Source: Sinomonas sp. ASV322 (GTDB lineage Bacteria > Actinomycetota > Actinomycetes > Actinomycetales > Micrococcaceae). From it: a stretch of DNA of 64,000 nt. Under the pieces are notes generated by a model, which worked only from the letters and a program-made list of their open reading frames with translations, made no database searches and was not told the origin of the DNA. A program made the position numbers and the translations under genes. The stretch's first letter is position 1. Each line of letters begins with the position of its first letter. Of the stretch, positions 52,678 to 61,886 are shown piece by piece. The stretch spans positions 162,542-226,541 of the forward strand of contig NZ_JAVFJJ010000006.1 of the NCBI RefSeq assembly GCF_030908245.1. The letters are read 5' to 3'.

Positions 52678-53142
52678 TCAGTACTCGTTCTTGATGACGA
52701 AGAAGGAACCCCGAATGGTTCCGGCCAGCTTCGAGTTCTGCCTCGCGAACTTGAACTTCGGTGCGAGCTCCTCCGGGACATCCATCCCGTCGGAGAGCTT
52801 GAATCCGACCGCACGCTTCCCGCCGTCGTCGATCGTGTACATCACGTTGATGGATAGGCCGCTCGCGTAGAAGACGTAGGCCATTCGGATGTTCTCGACC
52901 TGGAACGCCGTGGCCTCGAGGGGCTCGGAGGAGATGACGATGTCGCGTTCCTCCTTGAGGATCCGGTGCACCCAGTCGATGGTCGGCTGCGCGTCGACCG
53001 CGGGTTCCACCGTGAAGACGTGGTCGTACTTGTTCTTGAAATAGCGGGCTTCATTCGCCCGCAGGCCCGCGAGTGCGGGCGCGACCGGCGACGACTCCAG
53101 GCCGGCCGTCGAGACGTTGGTGAAATCCACGGTGTAAGACAT
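52678..53142 (-). CDS. Hypothetical protein, 154 aa, in operon with PP2C
   Basis: I do not recognise this protein. It starts MSYTVDFTNVSTAGLESSPV and looks like a mixed alpha/beta soluble fold (YFKNKYDHVFTVEPAVDAQP, TIDWVHRILKEERDIVISSE, MAYVFYASGLSINVMYTID) with no signal peptide. The ATG at 53142 has GGGAGGA seven bases upstream. It follows the PP2C phosphatase gene by 14 bases, so the two are very likely co-transcribed, perhaps a phosphatase and its substrate. The frame upstream is antisense to PP2C and excluded. Confidence 0.72.
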   Translation of the reverse strand: MSYTVDFTNVSTAGLESSPVAPALAGLRANEARYFKNKYDHVFTVEPAVDAQPTIDWVHRILKEERDIVISSEPLEATAFQVENIRMAYVFYASGLSINVMYTIDDGGKRAVGFKLSDGMDVPEELAPKFKFARQNSKLAGTIRGSFFVIKNEY

Positions 53143-53156
53143 GATGAATCCTCCCG

Positions 53157-53930
53157 CTATTCCGCCGTCGACATCCGCGCGTCGACGACGATGACCGTGA
53201 CGTTGTCCCTTCCGCCGGCGCGGACCGCCGCGTCGATGAGGGCGTCCACCGCGTCCTGGGCGTGCGGGTTCTCTTTCAGGATGTGCACGATCTCCGGATC
53301 GCGGAGTTCGCCCGTGAGGCCGTCGGAACAGACGAGCAGGCGATCGCCGTCGGCGACGGGAAGGAGCCAGAAGTCCGCCTCTGCGTCGTCGCCCGTTCCG
53401 AGCGCCCTCGTCACGACGTGGCGGCGGGGATGGAAAATGGCCTCCTCGGGCGTGATCTCCCCAAGTTCGATGAGTTCGCGGACCTCCGAATGATCCACGC
53501 TGATCTGCTCGAAATCGCTCCCATTCAGGCGATACGTGCGCGAGTCGCCCACATTGGCGACGAGCCAGTAGGGCACCGAGGAGATCTCGATGAGGACGGC
53601 GCCCGAGAGCGTTGTGCCCGCCCGGGCGCCCGTTGCCTGCCGGATGCGCCAATCGGCGCGTCGAATCGTGTCCTGCACGGTCGCCGCCGTCGCACGGTGC
53701 GTCCCGCGAGCGAGCGACGGCGATGTCCGCAGGGTCTGCACGCACAGTTGACTCGCGACCTCGCCCGCCTCGTGGCCGCCCATTCCGTCCGCGACCATGA
53801 ACACGGGATCCGCGGCGATATACGAGTCCTCGTTGAGCTCGCGGCGCAGACCCCGATCTGTGCCGTGGCCCACCTCGAGCCGCAGCTCAGGACGCGGCGA
53901 CCGGATCGCGGGCTCTTCGGTTGCGGTCAT
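53157..53930 (-). CDS. PP2C-family Ser/Thr protein phosphatase
   Basis: This is a 257-aa metal-dependent phosphatase. PP2C motifs are GHGTDRGLRRELNEDSYI, FMVADGMGGHEAGEVAS (two Asp/Gly metal site), WLVANVGDSRTYRLNG, LLVCSDGLTGEL and GGRDNVTVIVVD. It lacks a transmembrane helix and extra sensor domain, so it is cytosolic, like the PstP catalytic core. It probably reverses Ser/Thr kinase signals. The partner kinase is not in the window. It is followed by an unknown 154-aa gene in the same operon. Confidence 0.95.
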   Translation of the reverse strand: MTATEEPAIRSPRPELRLEVGHGTDRGLRRELNEDSYIAADPVFMVADGMGGHEAGEVASQLCVQTLRTSPSLARGTHRATAATVQDTIRRADWRIRQATGARAGTTLSGAVLIEISSVPYWLVANVGDSRTYRLNGSDFEQISVDHSEVRELIELGEITPEEAIFHPRRHVVTRALGTGDDAEADFWLLPVADGDRLLVCSDGLTGELRDPEIVHILKENPHAQDAVDALIDAAVRAGGRDNVTVIVVDARMSTAE

Positions 53931-54022
53931 GCACGGGCCTCTCGTGATCCCTTTGTTCGCTGCCGCTTCATCCTGTCACAGACGGCCGGGCCTCACGGGG
54001 CCGCCGCGCCGCCGTCGTGCGG

Positions 54023-55951
54023 CTACGACGCCGCGGCAGCATCCGGGCCGGCGGGGCGGGCGGCGAGCCACACGAACTCGTGCGGGGCGAGCGCGAGCCC
54101 GTCGCCGAGGGCCACGGCTCGCCCGGTGAGGAGGTCGACGGCGTCGCCCGCGAAGCCCGAGAGCGTCGCCGCGGTCACGGGCTGGGCGTCGTCGGCGAAG
54201 TTGGCGAGGACGACGACGGTGCGGTCCTCGCCCGCGCGCTGATAGCCGAGCACGTGGCGGTTGTTCGTGTGGAAGCCGATGAGCCGGTTTCCTGCGAGCT
54301 CCGGGGTCTGGGCGCGCACCGCGAGCATGTTCGCGAGCCCTGCGAAGATCGCACCCTCGGGGGTTCCAGGATCCCCGCGGTGCTCGTAGCGCTCGGCGGG
54401 GCAGTGCGGGCGGTGGACCCAGCGGCTGTCGGCCTCGTGGCCTGGTTCCTGAGCGTAGCCGTAGTCGTTGAGCTGGCCCACCTCGTCGCCGAGGTAGATC
54501 AGCGGGATGCCGCCCGTGCTCATCGCGATCGAGTGGAGCAGGAGGACCCTGCGGACCGCCTCGGGCGAGCCGCCCTCGAGGCCGCACAGCGACGCCGTCG
54601 TGCCCGAGATGCGGCAGTCCCCCGTGCGCGGGTTGTCCTGGAACGCGACCCCGCGCGCGAAGCTGCCAGGGAAGCGGTTCACGTAGAACGCGTTGAGGAA
54701 GCGGCGGTGGTCGAAGCCGTTGATGCCGAACTCGGCGGCGTCCTCGTCCGCGAACGTCCAGCCGATGTCGTCGTGGCTGCGCACGTAGTTCACCCACGAT
54801 GTGCCGTCGGGGAGGTTGTGCCGCCGCTCGAGCGCCTGGGAGAGGAGCCGCGTGTCGCGCGTCGCGAGGGCCTCCCAGCCGAGCGCCATCTCGAGCGGGT
54901 TGTACGAGATCTGGCATTCGGCGGGGTCGATGTACTGGACCACCTCGTCGGGGTGCACGATCGCCTCCGACTTGAACAGGAGCGACGGCGCCGCGAGGCG
55001 GCAGACGGCGTTGAAGCCGCGAAGCAGGTCGTGGGCCTCGGGGAGGCTCTCGCACGCGGTGCCGAGCTGCTTCCAGATGAATGCGACCGCGTCCATGCGC
55101 AGGATCTCGATGCCCTGGTTCGCGAGGAACAGCATCTCCCCCGCCATCGCCCGGAACACCGCGGGGTTCGAGTAGTTGAGATCCCACTGGAACGTATGGA
55201 ACGTGCACCAGACCCACCGTCCGTCCGGCTGCTGAACGAACGTTCCAGGGTGGTCGTCGGGGAAGATCTCACGAACCGTCTGTTCGTACGCGTCCGGCAT
55301 CGTGCGGTCGGGGAAGATCCAGTAGTAGTCCTCGAAGGCGGGCTCCCCCGACGCCGCCTTGCGGGCCCATTCGTGCTCGTTCGACGTGTGGTTGAAGATG
55401 AAGTCGACGACGAGGCTGATCCCGTTCGCCCGCAGCTCAGCGGCGAGCTCGCGCAGCTCGTCCATCGTGCCGAGCTTCGGATTGACGTCGCGGTAGCTCG
55501 AGACCGCATATCCGCCGTCGGAGTTCGGCTCGGGGGCGAGGAAGAGCGGCATGAGGTGCAGATACGTCAGGACGAGCTCGCGGAAGTACGGGATCCGATC
55601 GCGGAGTCCCGCGAGGTTCTCCGCGTAGCGATCCACGTAGCAGACCCCGCCGAGCGTCCGCCCGGCCTGGAACCAGTCCGGCTCCGCCTCGCGCCGCGCG
55701 TCGAGCTCCTTGAGTTCCGCGGGGCGCTCCTGCCAGGACCTAGCGCATTCGACGACGAGCGCGGCAAGATGCTCCACCCAGTCCTCGCGCGAACCGTAGA
55801 GCGCGGCGAACAGGCGCTCGAGCTCGGGCAGATGCCGGTCAACGCGCTCGCCGAACGCGTCCCACTCGGTACCGCCGCGTCCCAGCTCGACGTCGGCCTC
55901 AAGGGCCGCGAGCACGCGCTCGCGCACTTGTCCTCCGGTCATGTCCTCCAC
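54023..55951 (-). CDS. Amylosucrase (GH13 subfamily 4)
   Basis: This 642-aa enzyme uses sucrose to build alpha-1,4-glucan and release fructose, or hydrolyses sucrose. GH13 regions: [13 protein letters not shown] (I), [12 protein letters not shown] (II, nucleophile Asp), [13 protein letters not shown] (III, acid Glu) and [11 protein letters not shown] (IV). [17 protein letters not shown] is typical of amylosucrases, and length matches. There is no signal peptide. The GTG at 55951 has GGGAGGA before it; ATGs at 55942 and 55966 are alternatives. A LacI-type operator lies at 55979-55992. No sucrose transporter is adjacent. Confidence 0.93.
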   Translation of the reverse strand: MEDMTGGQVRERVLAALEADVELGRGGTEWDAFGERVDRHLPELERLFAALYGSREDWVEHLAALVVECARSWQERPAELKELDARREAEPDWFQAGRTLGGVCYVDRYAENLAGLRDRIPYFRELVLTYLHLMPLFLAPEPNSDGGYAVSSYRDVNPKLGTMDELRELAAELRANGISLVVDFIFNHTSNEHEWARKAASGEPAFEDYYWIFPDRTMPDAYEQTVREIFPDDHPGTFVQQPDGRWVWCTFHTFQWDLNYSNPAVFRAMAGEMLFLANQGIEILRMDAVAFIWKQLGTACESLPEAHDLLRGFNAVCRLAAPSLLFKSEAIVHPDEVVQYIDPAECQISYNPLEMALGWEALATRDTRLLSQALERRHNLPDGTSWVNYVRSHDDIGWTFADEDAAEFGINGFDHRRFLNAFYVNRFPGSFARGVAFQDNPRTGDCRISGTTASLCGLEGGSPEAVRRVLLLHSIAMSTGGIPLIYLGDEVGQLNDYGYAQEPGHEADSRWVHRPHCPAERYEHRGDPGTPEGAIFAGLANMLAVRAQTPELAGNRLIGFHTNNRHVLGYQRAGEDRTVVVLANFADDAQPVTAATLSGFAGDAVDLLTGRAVALGDGLALAPHEFVWLAARPAGPDAAAAS

Positions 55952-55978
55952 GGGTTCCTCCCTCATGCCTCTCCGCGG

Positions 55979-55992
55979 TGTAAGCGCTGTCA
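55979..55992. promoter_or_regulatory. LacI-family operator upstream of amylosucrase
   Basis: TGTAAGCGCTGTCA fits the LacI/GalR pattern TGNNAGCGCTNNCA exactly, with the central AGCGCT palindrome. It lies 28 bases upstream of the proposed amylosucrase start, where a sugar-responsive repressor would act. No LacI gene is in the window. Confidence 0.75.
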
Positions 55993-56049
55993 CACACGCT
56001 ACTGGCAGGTCCCCGCCGTCGGCCTCAGTTGAGGGAATGTGACTCTCAG

Positions 56050-56055
56050 TACACT
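56050..56055 (+). promoter_or_regulatory. -10 element of a leaderless VOC gene
   Basis: TACACT ends seven bases before the ATG of the VOC gene at 56063, placing the transcription start on or next to the A of the start codon. The -35 is weak (AGTTGA at 17-base spacing). Confidence 0.45.
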
Positions 56056-56062
56056 GGGGCCC

Positions 56063-56440
56063 ATGGCCTCCCGTATCAGCGAACTGGTCATCAAGTGCGC
56101 CGATCCTGAACTGCTCGCGCAATTCTGGAGCGACGTCCTCGGCTACGTCGAGCTCGAACGGGAGGAAGGCATGATCGAGATTGGCCCGCCCGAGGCCGGG
56201 TTCGGCGGCCTGCAGCCCACGATCATCCTGAGCCGCAGCGACGACCCACGCACCGGAATTCTCCCTCTGCACATCGACGTCAACCCCGTCGACCGCGATC
56301 AGGACGCCGAACTCGAACGGCTGCTCTCCCTCGGCGCCCGTCGCGCTGACGTCGGGCAGACCGGCGACGAACGCTGGCACGTCCTGGCCGACCCCGAGGG
56401 CAACGAGTTCTGCCTCTTGCGCAAGCGGCTTGATCCCTGA
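56063..56440 (+). CDS. VOC-family protein
   Basis: This 125-aa single VOC domain starts [18 protein letters not shown], then [40 protein letters not shown] and closes with [15 protein letters not shown]. It resembles glyoxalase-like domain proteins of unknown substrate, common in actinobacteria in many copies. The ATG at 56063 is preferred because a -10 sits seven bases upstream; a GTG at 56039 in the same frame would cross that promoter. It converges with the cyclase gene across an inverted repeat at 56453-56501. Confidence 0.87.
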   Translation: MASRISELVIKCADPELLAQFWSDVLGYVELEREEGMIEIGPPEAGFGGLQPTIILSRSDDPRTGILPLHIDVNPVDRDQDAELERLLSLGARRADVGQTGDERWHVLADPEGNEFCLLRKRLDP

Positions 56441-56452
56441 ATCTCTCGCGAG

Positions 56453-56501
56453 GCGTGAGCTCTCGCCGAAAAGGCATGGTGCGAGCGACGAGATCTCACG
56501 C
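56453..56501. terminator. Inverted repeat between convergent VOC and cyclase genes
   Basis: GCGTGAGCTCTCG (56453-56465) and CGAGATCTCACGC (56489-56501) pair at 12 of 13 positions around a 23-base spacer. It fills most of the 69-base junction. Bidirectional termination is plausible; no T-tract is seen. Confidence 0.45.
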
Positions 56502-56509
56502 GTGGAGGG

Positions 56510-57649
56510 TCAGTCGAGCACGATCCCGGTGCCCTCGCCCCGACGCAGCGCGACCGGGCGGACCTCCCCGAAGCCGCGCACATTCTGGGCGTCGAGGGGC
56601 GCGAGGACGAAGCGCGGGTCGCCGCCGAGGACACCGGCCGTGAGTTCATCGACGAGCACCTGCCCCGGTTCCGCGATCGCCGTGAGGCGGGCCGCGAGAT
56701 TGACGGTCGGCCCGTAGATGTCTCCGAGGCGGCTCAGCACGCGACCCCATACCATCGCGACGCGACCTTGAGGGAGCCGCTCGTCGGCCGCAATCTCGCG
56801 GGACAGGGCCAACGCGATCTCGGCGCCCGCCGTCGGCGTCTCGGCGATGTACAGGACTTCGTCGCCGACCGTCTTGACGAGGCGCCCGCCGCCCACCGAG
56901 ATGACCTCGGCGCACAGGCTTTCGAACGTCTGGACGAGCTGCGCGAGCGTCTTCTCGTTCATGCGCCGCGAGAGGCTTGTGTAGGAGACGAGGTCCGCGA
57001 ACCCCACGGAGCGCGCGAGCGGCAGCGGCGCGTCGTCCTCGCCCCCCGTGCGGCCCTCCTCGCTCGCCTCGAGCCCCTCCTGCGCCCGCACGGCGAGGCG
57101 CTGGACGCCCGCGCTGAGCTGACGCCGCCACGAATACACGAGCATTTCCTCGAGCGGCTCGATGAGGTGCGGAAGCTCCTCGACGAGCCGCACGCGGGCC
57201 TCGGCGTCGGTGATGCCCTGCGTCGCGACCATGTCCTCGACGAGGGCCTCGACCTGCCAGACGACCATGCGGTCGGTCATCTGGCCGATCGCGCGCGTCA
57301 CGGAGATCGCGGCATCCTCGGTCAGGACGCCCTCGCGCACGAGCTTCGGCATGATCTTGAGGTGCTCGAGGTCCTCGGTCGTGAACGCGAGGTCGTCGTC
57401 GGTGAAGTTCGGCATGCCGAGAGCGCGCCAGAGCTTCCGCGCGGAGAACAGGGAGAGCCCCACGCCCTGCGCGACGTCGCGGCGCTTGAGTGTGCGCTCT
57501 CCGCCGAGCAGCAGGTTCTCGAGCGCCTTCGCCGAGCGCCGGTACTCTGCCCTCGCCGTCTCGGGCGCCGGACCGGGCCCATCGTCGGGCCGGGCGGCGT
57601 GCGCCGCCGCGTCGCCGTCTGGCAAGGGAAGGGCCCGCTCGTCATCCAT
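56510..57649 (-). CDS. Class III adenylate cyclase with Rv1264-type regulatory domain
   Basis: This is a 379-aa protein. The N-terminal part (RRDVAQGVGLSLFSARKLWR, LVREGVLTEDAAISVTRAIG, LIEPLEEMLVYSWRRQL) matches the helical regulatory domain of M. tuberculosis Rv1264, which senses pH. The C-terminal catalytic domain has metal Asp residues in VGFADLVSYT and KTVGDEVLYIA, and the transition-state Asn/Arg in TVNLAARLTAIAEPGQ, so it should be active and make cAMP. The ATG at 57649 follows GGGAGGG. It lies just downstream of the PH-domain gene (the longer GTG start would overlap that gene's stop). Confidence 0.9.
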   Translation of the reverse strand: MDDERALPLPDGDAAAHAARPDDGPGPAPETARAEYRRSAKALENLLLGGERTLKRRDVAQGVGLSLFSARKLWRALGMPNFTDDDLAFTTEDLEHLKIMPKLVREGVLTEDAAISVTRAIGQMTDRMVVWQVEALVEDMVATQGITDAEARVRLVEELPHLIEPLEEMLVYSWRRQLSAGVQRLAVRAQEGLEASEEGRTGGEDDAPLPLARSVGFADLVSYTSLSRRMNEKTLAQLVQTFESLCAEVISVGGGRLVKTVGDEVLYIAETPTAGAEIALALSREIAADERLPQGRVAMVWGRVLSRLGDIYGPTVNLAARLTAIAEPGQVLVDELTAGVLGGDPRFVLAPLDAQNVRGFGEVRPVALRRGEGTGIVLD

Positions 57650-57663
57650 CGCGTCGCCCTCCC

Positions 57664-58278
57664 TCACTGCTCACTCTGCCCCCAAACGTCTCGCTCCCAC
57701 GGATCCCGCGGCGGGGTGCCTCCCGTCCCTGACCACGCGCCGTCGTCCGTTGCCGGGAATCCGCCGTCCGCCGGCAGCTCGTCGATCGCGTCCAACACGA
57801 GCTGGCGGAAGCTGCGCACCTCGGGCACGTCGTCGAGCCTCAGGCTCGCAGCCTGCCCTGTCGACAAGGTTATCGTTCCCGATCGCGCCAGGGACTGGAA
57901 GACCGACTGGTGGACCGCGACGTCTCGGACCATCGCGAGGGGAAGCTCGCGATCGCTCCGGCGCAGTCCTCGCGCGCGCCGGAGCACGCGGCGGCTCGTG
58001 AGGGTATAGCGGAGAGCGCCCCACCTGATGAGGCGGCGCAGGGGGTACGCGACGAGGATCCACGCGCCGAGGGCGGTCGGAACGAGCGCGAGCCACGGCC
58101 CGGTGCCCGCAGGCAGCCAGGGCACGAGCGCATCGAGGCGGCCGCGAGCGAGCCAGCCGGCCGCGAAGGCAACACCACCGCAGACGAGCACGGTCACGAG
58201 CATCGGAAGGGCGAGCACGGAGGCGTGCCGACGCGTGTCGACGATGACCTGCTCGCCCGGGACGAGCAGCCTACGCAT
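57664..58278 (-). CDS. PH-domain (bPH2-type) membrane protein
   Basis: This 204-aa protein has two N-terminal transmembrane helices (VLALPMLVTVLVCGGVAFAA, WLALVPTALGAWILVAYPL) followed by a bacterial PH-like domain (YTLTSRRVLRRARGLRRSDR, LPLAMVRDVAVHQSVFQSLA, GTITLSTGQAASLRLDDVPE). This matches the YdbS/YdbT-like PF03703 group, of unclear role at the membrane. The C-terminal tail is disordered. The ATG at 58278 overlaps the birA stop by eight bases, and the cyclase follows after 14 bases, so birA, this gene and the cyclase form one operon. Confidence 0.88.
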   Translation of the reverse strand: MRRLLVPGEQVIVDTRRHASVLALPMLVTVLVCGGVAFAAGWLARGRLDALVPWLPAGTGPWLALVPTALGAWILVAYPLRRLIRWGALRYTLTSRRVLRRARGLRRSDRELPLAMVRDVAVHQSVFQSLARSGTITLSTGQAASLRLDDVPEVRSFRQLVLDAIDELPADGGFPATDDGAWSGTGGTPPRDPWERDVWGQSEQ

Positions 58279-59164
58279 AGCCGCCGTCGGCCGGGCGCAG
58301 ATGGACGACGTCGCCCGCACCGACAGTGTGCCGACCGCCGTCGTCCTCGACGACTTGGAGCGCACCGTGGCTGTCGAGACCCGTCGCACGTCCCACGAGC
58401 CGCCGCCCGCCCGGAAGCTCGACGCGCACACGCCGGCCCAGGGTGATCGTCGCGTCCTGGACCTGGGAGAGCAGGCTCCGGCCGCCCGCGAACGGTGTCT
58501 CCGCGTTGCCGTTCACGGAGCAGAACGCGCGGTAGCGGCGCGCGAAGTCTTCGAGGTACGCGGCGAGGAGGCCGGTGCGGTCCACGGGGCGGCCCGCTGC
58601 GAGGCTTGCCGACGTCGCGGTCGGGACGGGGAGCTCGTCCTCGCGCAAGGAGACGTTGATCCCCGCCCCGAGGACGACGGCGGGCGGCTCGCCGCGCGCC
58701 CCCGGCGCGAGATGCGCGAGGATGCCCGAGATCTTGAGGCCCCCGACGACGACGTCGTTGGGCCACTTGAGCGCGGACTCGAGGCCCGCGACCTGGGCGA
58801 GCGCCTCGCGCAGCGCAAGGGCGGCAAGGGCCGAGATCCACGAATAGGACTGCGTCGGGAGCGGGCGGCCGTCCGAATTGTGGGGGCGAAGGAGGATCGA
58901 GACGGCGAGGGACGCGCCCACGGGCGATTCCCACGGCCGGTGGAGGCGCCCGTGGCCCCGCGTCTGGCGCTCGGCGACGAGAACGGCGAGGTCGCCCCAG
59001 GCGTCCGGCTGCGTCTCGGAGAGGAGCACGAGCTCGTCGTTCGTCGATCCGAGCTCATCCACGACCTCGACGCGCGAAAGTCCCGCGCGCACCGCGAAGT
59101 CGGCGCCGAGCCGGGAACGGTCGAGGGGGCCGCGGCCTTCAGCCGCCGAAGTGTCGAGCTCCAT
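58271..59164 (-). CDS. birA: Biotin-[acetyl-CoA-carboxylase] ligase
   Basis: BirA (297 aa) attaches biotin to the carboxyl-carrier protein. Motifs: VVDELGSTNDELVLL, LVAERQTRGHGRLHRPWESP (biotin loop GRGRxGR-like), LKWPNDVVVGGLKISGIL and GAGINVSL. The N-terminus lacks an HTH, so it is a ligase only, not a repressor. The ATG at 59164 is clear. It sits 1.1 kb from accD-accE, whose complex needs a biotinylated partner, which is a sensible functional link even though they are on opposite strands. Confidence 0.95.
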   Translation of the reverse strand: MELDTSAAEGRGPLDRSRLGADFAVRAGLSRVEVVDELGSTNDELVLLSETQPDAWGDLAVLVAERQTRGHGRLHRPWESPVGASLAVSILLRPHNSDGRPLPTQSYSWISALAALALREALAQVAGLESALKWPNDVVVGGLKISGILAHLAPGARGEPPAVVLGAGINVSLREDELPVPTATSASLAAGRPVDRTGLLAAYLEDFARRYRAFCSVNGNAETPFAGGRSLLSQVQDATITLGRRVRVELPGGRRLVGRATGLDSHGALQVVEDDGGRHTVGAGDVVHLRPADGGYA

Positions 59165-59208
59165 AGGGGAATCCTAGCCATCCCGTCCGACAGCCAGCCA
59201 AGGCAAAG

Positions 59209-59241
59209 CCGCACGTCAGAGCTAGAAACCGCACGTCAGAG
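59209..59241. repeat. 13-bp direct repeat downstream of the SDR gene
   Basis: CCGCACGTCAGAG occurs at 59209-59221 and 59229-59241, a 20-base period. The second copy covers the SDR stop codon. It resembles the short duplication at the dgt stop (4855-4896), both being about 20-bp units at gene ends. Confidence 0.7.
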
Positions 59242-60093
59242 GAAGAAATCCGGCACGAGCCGGTCCTCAGGCGCGCCGAGGCTGTAGCGCGAGAAGTCGG
59301 TCACTCCGACGCGGCGGAGCGCGTCCTCGTCGATGAAGAACTGGCCCGTGGTCGTGCGCGGATCGCTTGTGAGGATCGCATACGCTGCGTCCGCCATGAT
59401 CTCGGGGCTACGCGTGAACCGCACCATGTCGTCGTCGCCCACGACGTTCCGGATCGCGGCGGTATCGATCGCGGTGCGCGGCCACAGGGAATTGACGCCG
59501 ATCCCGTCGGCGCGCAGTTCCTCGGCGAGGCCGAGCGTCACGAGGCTCATGCCGTACTTCGCCATCGTGTACGCGAGATGTGCGCCCGCCCACTTGGGGT
59601 CGAGGTTGAGCGGCGGAGAGAGCGTGAGGACGTGGGCGGTGCGGCCTGCCTGCGCGGACTCGCGCAGGGCCGGAAGCGCGAGCTTGGAGAGGAGGAAGGT
59701 CCCGCGGGCGTTGATGTCCTGCATGAGGTCGTAGCGCTTCATGTCGATCGCGTCCGTGCGTGAGAGGTCGATCGCCGAGGCGTTGTTGATCACGGCGTCG
59801 ATCCCGCCGAAGCGTTCGACGGCGGCGCTCACCGCGCGTGCGACGTCGTCGTCGTTGCGGACGTCTCCCACGACAGGGAGCGCGTGGCCGCCCGCCGCCT
59901 CGATCTCGGCGGCGGCGTCGAAGATCGTGCCGGGGAGCTTGGGGTGCGGCTGGGCCGTCTTGGCCAGCAGCACGACGTTCGCGCCGTCGGCCGCCGCGCG
60001 CTTCGCGATCGCGAGGCCGATTCCGCGGCTCCCGCCGCTCATGAGGATCGTGCGTCCGGCGAGAGCCCGCTCCTGGGGTGTGATGCTCGTCAT
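59236..60093 (-). CDS. Short-chain dehydrogenase/reductase
   Basis: This 285-aa SDR has the nucleotide site TILMSGGSRGIGLAIAKRAA, the DVRNDDDVARAV Asp, the NNASAIDL motif, and the active-site region HVLTLSPPLN followed by YTMAKYGMSLVTLGLA (Tyr and Lys). The Ser position is in LSPPL, as in the HSDL2-like group. The C-terminal FFLDEDAL-like tail (FFIDEDALRRVG) also fits HSDL2 relatives, thought to act on lipids. The ATG at 60093 is seven bases past a -10 (TAGACT, 60106-60101), so the mRNA is probably leaderless. A 30-bp dyad operator lies over the promoter. Confidence 0.9.
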   Translation of the reverse strand: MTSITPQERALAGRTILMSGGSRGIGLAIAKRAAADGANVVLLAKTAQPHPKLPGTIFDAAAEIEAAGGHALPVVGDVRNDDDVARAVSAAVERFGGIDAVINNASAIDLSRTDAIDMKRYDLMQDINARGTFLLSKLALPALRESAQAGRTAHVLTLSPPLNLDPKWAGAHLAYTMAKYGMSLVTLGLAEELRADGIGVNSLWPRTAIDTAAIRNVVGDDDMVRFTRSPEIMADAAYAILTSDPRTTTGQFFIDEDALRRVGVTDFSRYSLGAPEDRLVPDFFL

Positions 60094-60106
60094 AGGCGTT
60101 AGTCTA

Positions 60107-60136
60107 CCCCTATGTTACCGCCCAGTAATATAGGGG
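60107..60136. promoter_or_regulatory. 30-bp dyad operator over the SDR promoter
   Basis: CCCCTATGTTAC (60107-60118) and GTAATATAGGGG (60125-60136) pair at 11 of 12 positions around CGCCCA. It begins directly upstream of the SDR -10 and covers the -35. TTAC-N6-GTAA with long arms is typical of TetR-family operators of lipid genes. The divergent accD gene starts 167 bases away and could be affected as well. Confidence 0.7.
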
Positions 60137-60191
60137 GAATCCAGTGCCGGGCACCCGTGCCCCATCCTCCGACTCTTCGACGCCGAGAAAT

Positions 60192-60206
60192 TGTAGGGTT
60201 CCTACA
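60192..60206. promoter_or_regulatory. 15-bp dyad upstream of accD
   Basis: TGTAGG-GTT-CCTACA is a perfect six-base inverted repeat 96 bases upstream of accD. A half site (CCTACA) recurs at 60266-60271. Both lie around the likely accD promoter (-10-like TAGACT at 60230-60235). A fatty-acid regulator is an inference. Confidence 0.4.
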
Positions 60207-60302
60207 CACGGAGGCCACGCACCGCTTACTAGACTGGGGTGACGGCTCCGCCTGTTGTGCGGAACCTACATGTGACGTAATGCCGATCGAGAGTTGGAGC
60301 AC

Positions 60303-61886
60303 GTGACCCACGACCTGACCACGACCGCGGGCAAGATCGCGGACTTCCGCGATCGCCGGGGCGCCTCGCTGCTCCCCTCGGGGCCTGAGGCCGTCGAGAA
60401 GCAGCACGCGCGCGGCAAGAGCACGGCGCGCGAACGGATCGACATGCTGCTCGACGAGGGCTCGTTCGTCGAGTTCGACGCCCTCGCGGTGCACCGCTCG
60501 ACGGCGTTCGGGATGGCCAAGAAGAAGCCGCTCGGCGACGGCGTCGCGTCCGGTTACGGCACCGTTGACGGCCGGCTCGTCGCCGTCTACAGCCAGGACT
60601 TCTCGGTCTACGGGGGCTCGCTGAGCCAGGTCAACGGCGAGAAGATCGTCAAGGTCCAGGAGTTCGCGCTCCGCAACGGCTGCCCCGTCGTCGGGATCAA
60701 CGACGGCGGCGGCGCGCGCATCCAAGAGGGCGTCGCCTCGCTCGCGATGTTCGCGGACATCTTCCGCAACAACGTCGCCGCATCGGGCGTCATCCCGCAG
60801 ATCTCCCTCATCATGGGCCCGTGCGCGGGCGGCGCGGCCTATTCCCCGGCGCTCACCGACTACGTCGTCATGGTCGACAAGACGAGCCACATGTTCATCA
60901 CCGGTCCCGACGTCATCAAGACGGTCACGGGCGAGGAAGTCGACATGGAGACGCTGGGCGGCGCGCGCCAGCACAACGCGACGACGGGCACCGCGACGTA
61001 CCTCGCCTCGGATGAGAAGGACGCCATCGAGTTCGTTCGCGAACTCCTCGACTACCTCCCGTCGAACAACCTCGTCGAAGCGCCCGTGCTCGATTCGGAC
61101 CAGGAGCTCGAGGAGACACCCGAGGACTTCGCGCTCGACGCCCTCGTCCCCGACTCCCCGACGCACGGCTACGATATGCGCCGCGTCATCGAGGGGATCG
61201 TCGACGACGGCGCGTTCCTCGAGATGCAGTCGCTCTACGCGCCGAACGTCATGATCGGCTACGGGCGCATGGAGGGGCACACGGTCGGCATCGTCGCGAA
61301 CCAGCCCATCCAGTTCGCCGGCACGCTCGACATCGCCGCGTCGGAGAAGGCCGCGCGCTTCGTGCGCCACTGCGACGCGTTCAACATCCCGATCATCACG
61401 CTCGTGGACGTCCCGGGCTTCCTGCCCGGCAAGGACCAGGAGTTCCAGGGCATCATCCGCCGCGGCGCGAAGCTCCTGTACGCGTACGCCGAGGCCACCG
61501 TCCCGAAGCTCACCGTCATCTGCCGCAAGGCCTACGGCGGCGCGTACATCGTCATGGGCTCGAAGAAGCTCGGCGCCGACCTCAACCTCGCGTGGCCCAC
61601 GGCGCAGATCGGGGTCATGGGCGCGCAGGGCGCCGTCAACATCCTGTACCGCCGTGAGCTCGCGACCGTCGAGGCCGACGGCGGTGACGTCGAGGCGAAG
61701 CGCGCCGAGCTCATCCGCCAGTACGAGGAGGAGCTCCTCAACCCGTACCAGGCCGCGGAGCTCGGGTACGTGGACGCCGTCATCGCGCCGTCCGAGACGC
61801 GTGTGCAGCTCCTGCGCGGGCTCCGCGCCCTGCGCGACAAGCACGCGTCGATGCCCGCCAAGAAGCACGGGAACATCCCGCTGTGA
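60303..61886 (+). CDS. accD: Acyl-CoA carboxylase beta subunit (carboxyltransferase)
   Basis: This 527-aa carboxyltransferase transfers CO2 from biotin to acetyl- or propionyl-CoA for fatty-acid and related lipid synthesis. It has the two crotonase-like halves with oxyanion sequences [44 protein letters not shown] and [18 protein letters not shown]. The residue often deciding acetyl versus propionyl specificity cannot be judged by eye. The GTG at 60303 ([10 protein letters not shown]) is chosen; a TTG three codons earlier is possible. accE overlaps its stop (GTGA). Confidence 0.94.
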   Translation: MTHDLTTTAGKIADFRDRRGASLLPSGPEAVEKQHARGKSTARERIDMLLDEGSFVEFDALAVHRSTAFGMAKKKPLGDGVASGYGTVDGRLVAVYSQDFSVYGGSLSQVNGEKIVKVQEFALRNGCPVVGINDGGGARIQEGVASLAMFADIFRNNVAASGVIPQISLIMGPCAGGAAYSPALTDYVVMVDKTSHMFITGPDVIKTVTGEEVDMETLGGARQHNATTGTATYLASDEKDAIEFVRELLDYLPSNNLVEAPVLDSDQELEETPEDFALDALVPDSPTHGYDMRRVIEGIVDDGAFLEMQSLYAPNVMIGYGRMEGHTVGIVANQPIQFAGTLDIAASEKAARFVRHCDAFNIPIITLVDVPGFLPGKDQEFQGIIRRGAKLLYAYAEATVPKLTVICRKAYGGAYIVMGSKKLGADLNLAWPTAQIGVMGAQGAVNILYRRELATVEADGGDVEAKRAELIRQYEEELLNPYQAAELGYVDAVIAPSETRVQLLRGLRALRDKHASMPAKKHGNIPL

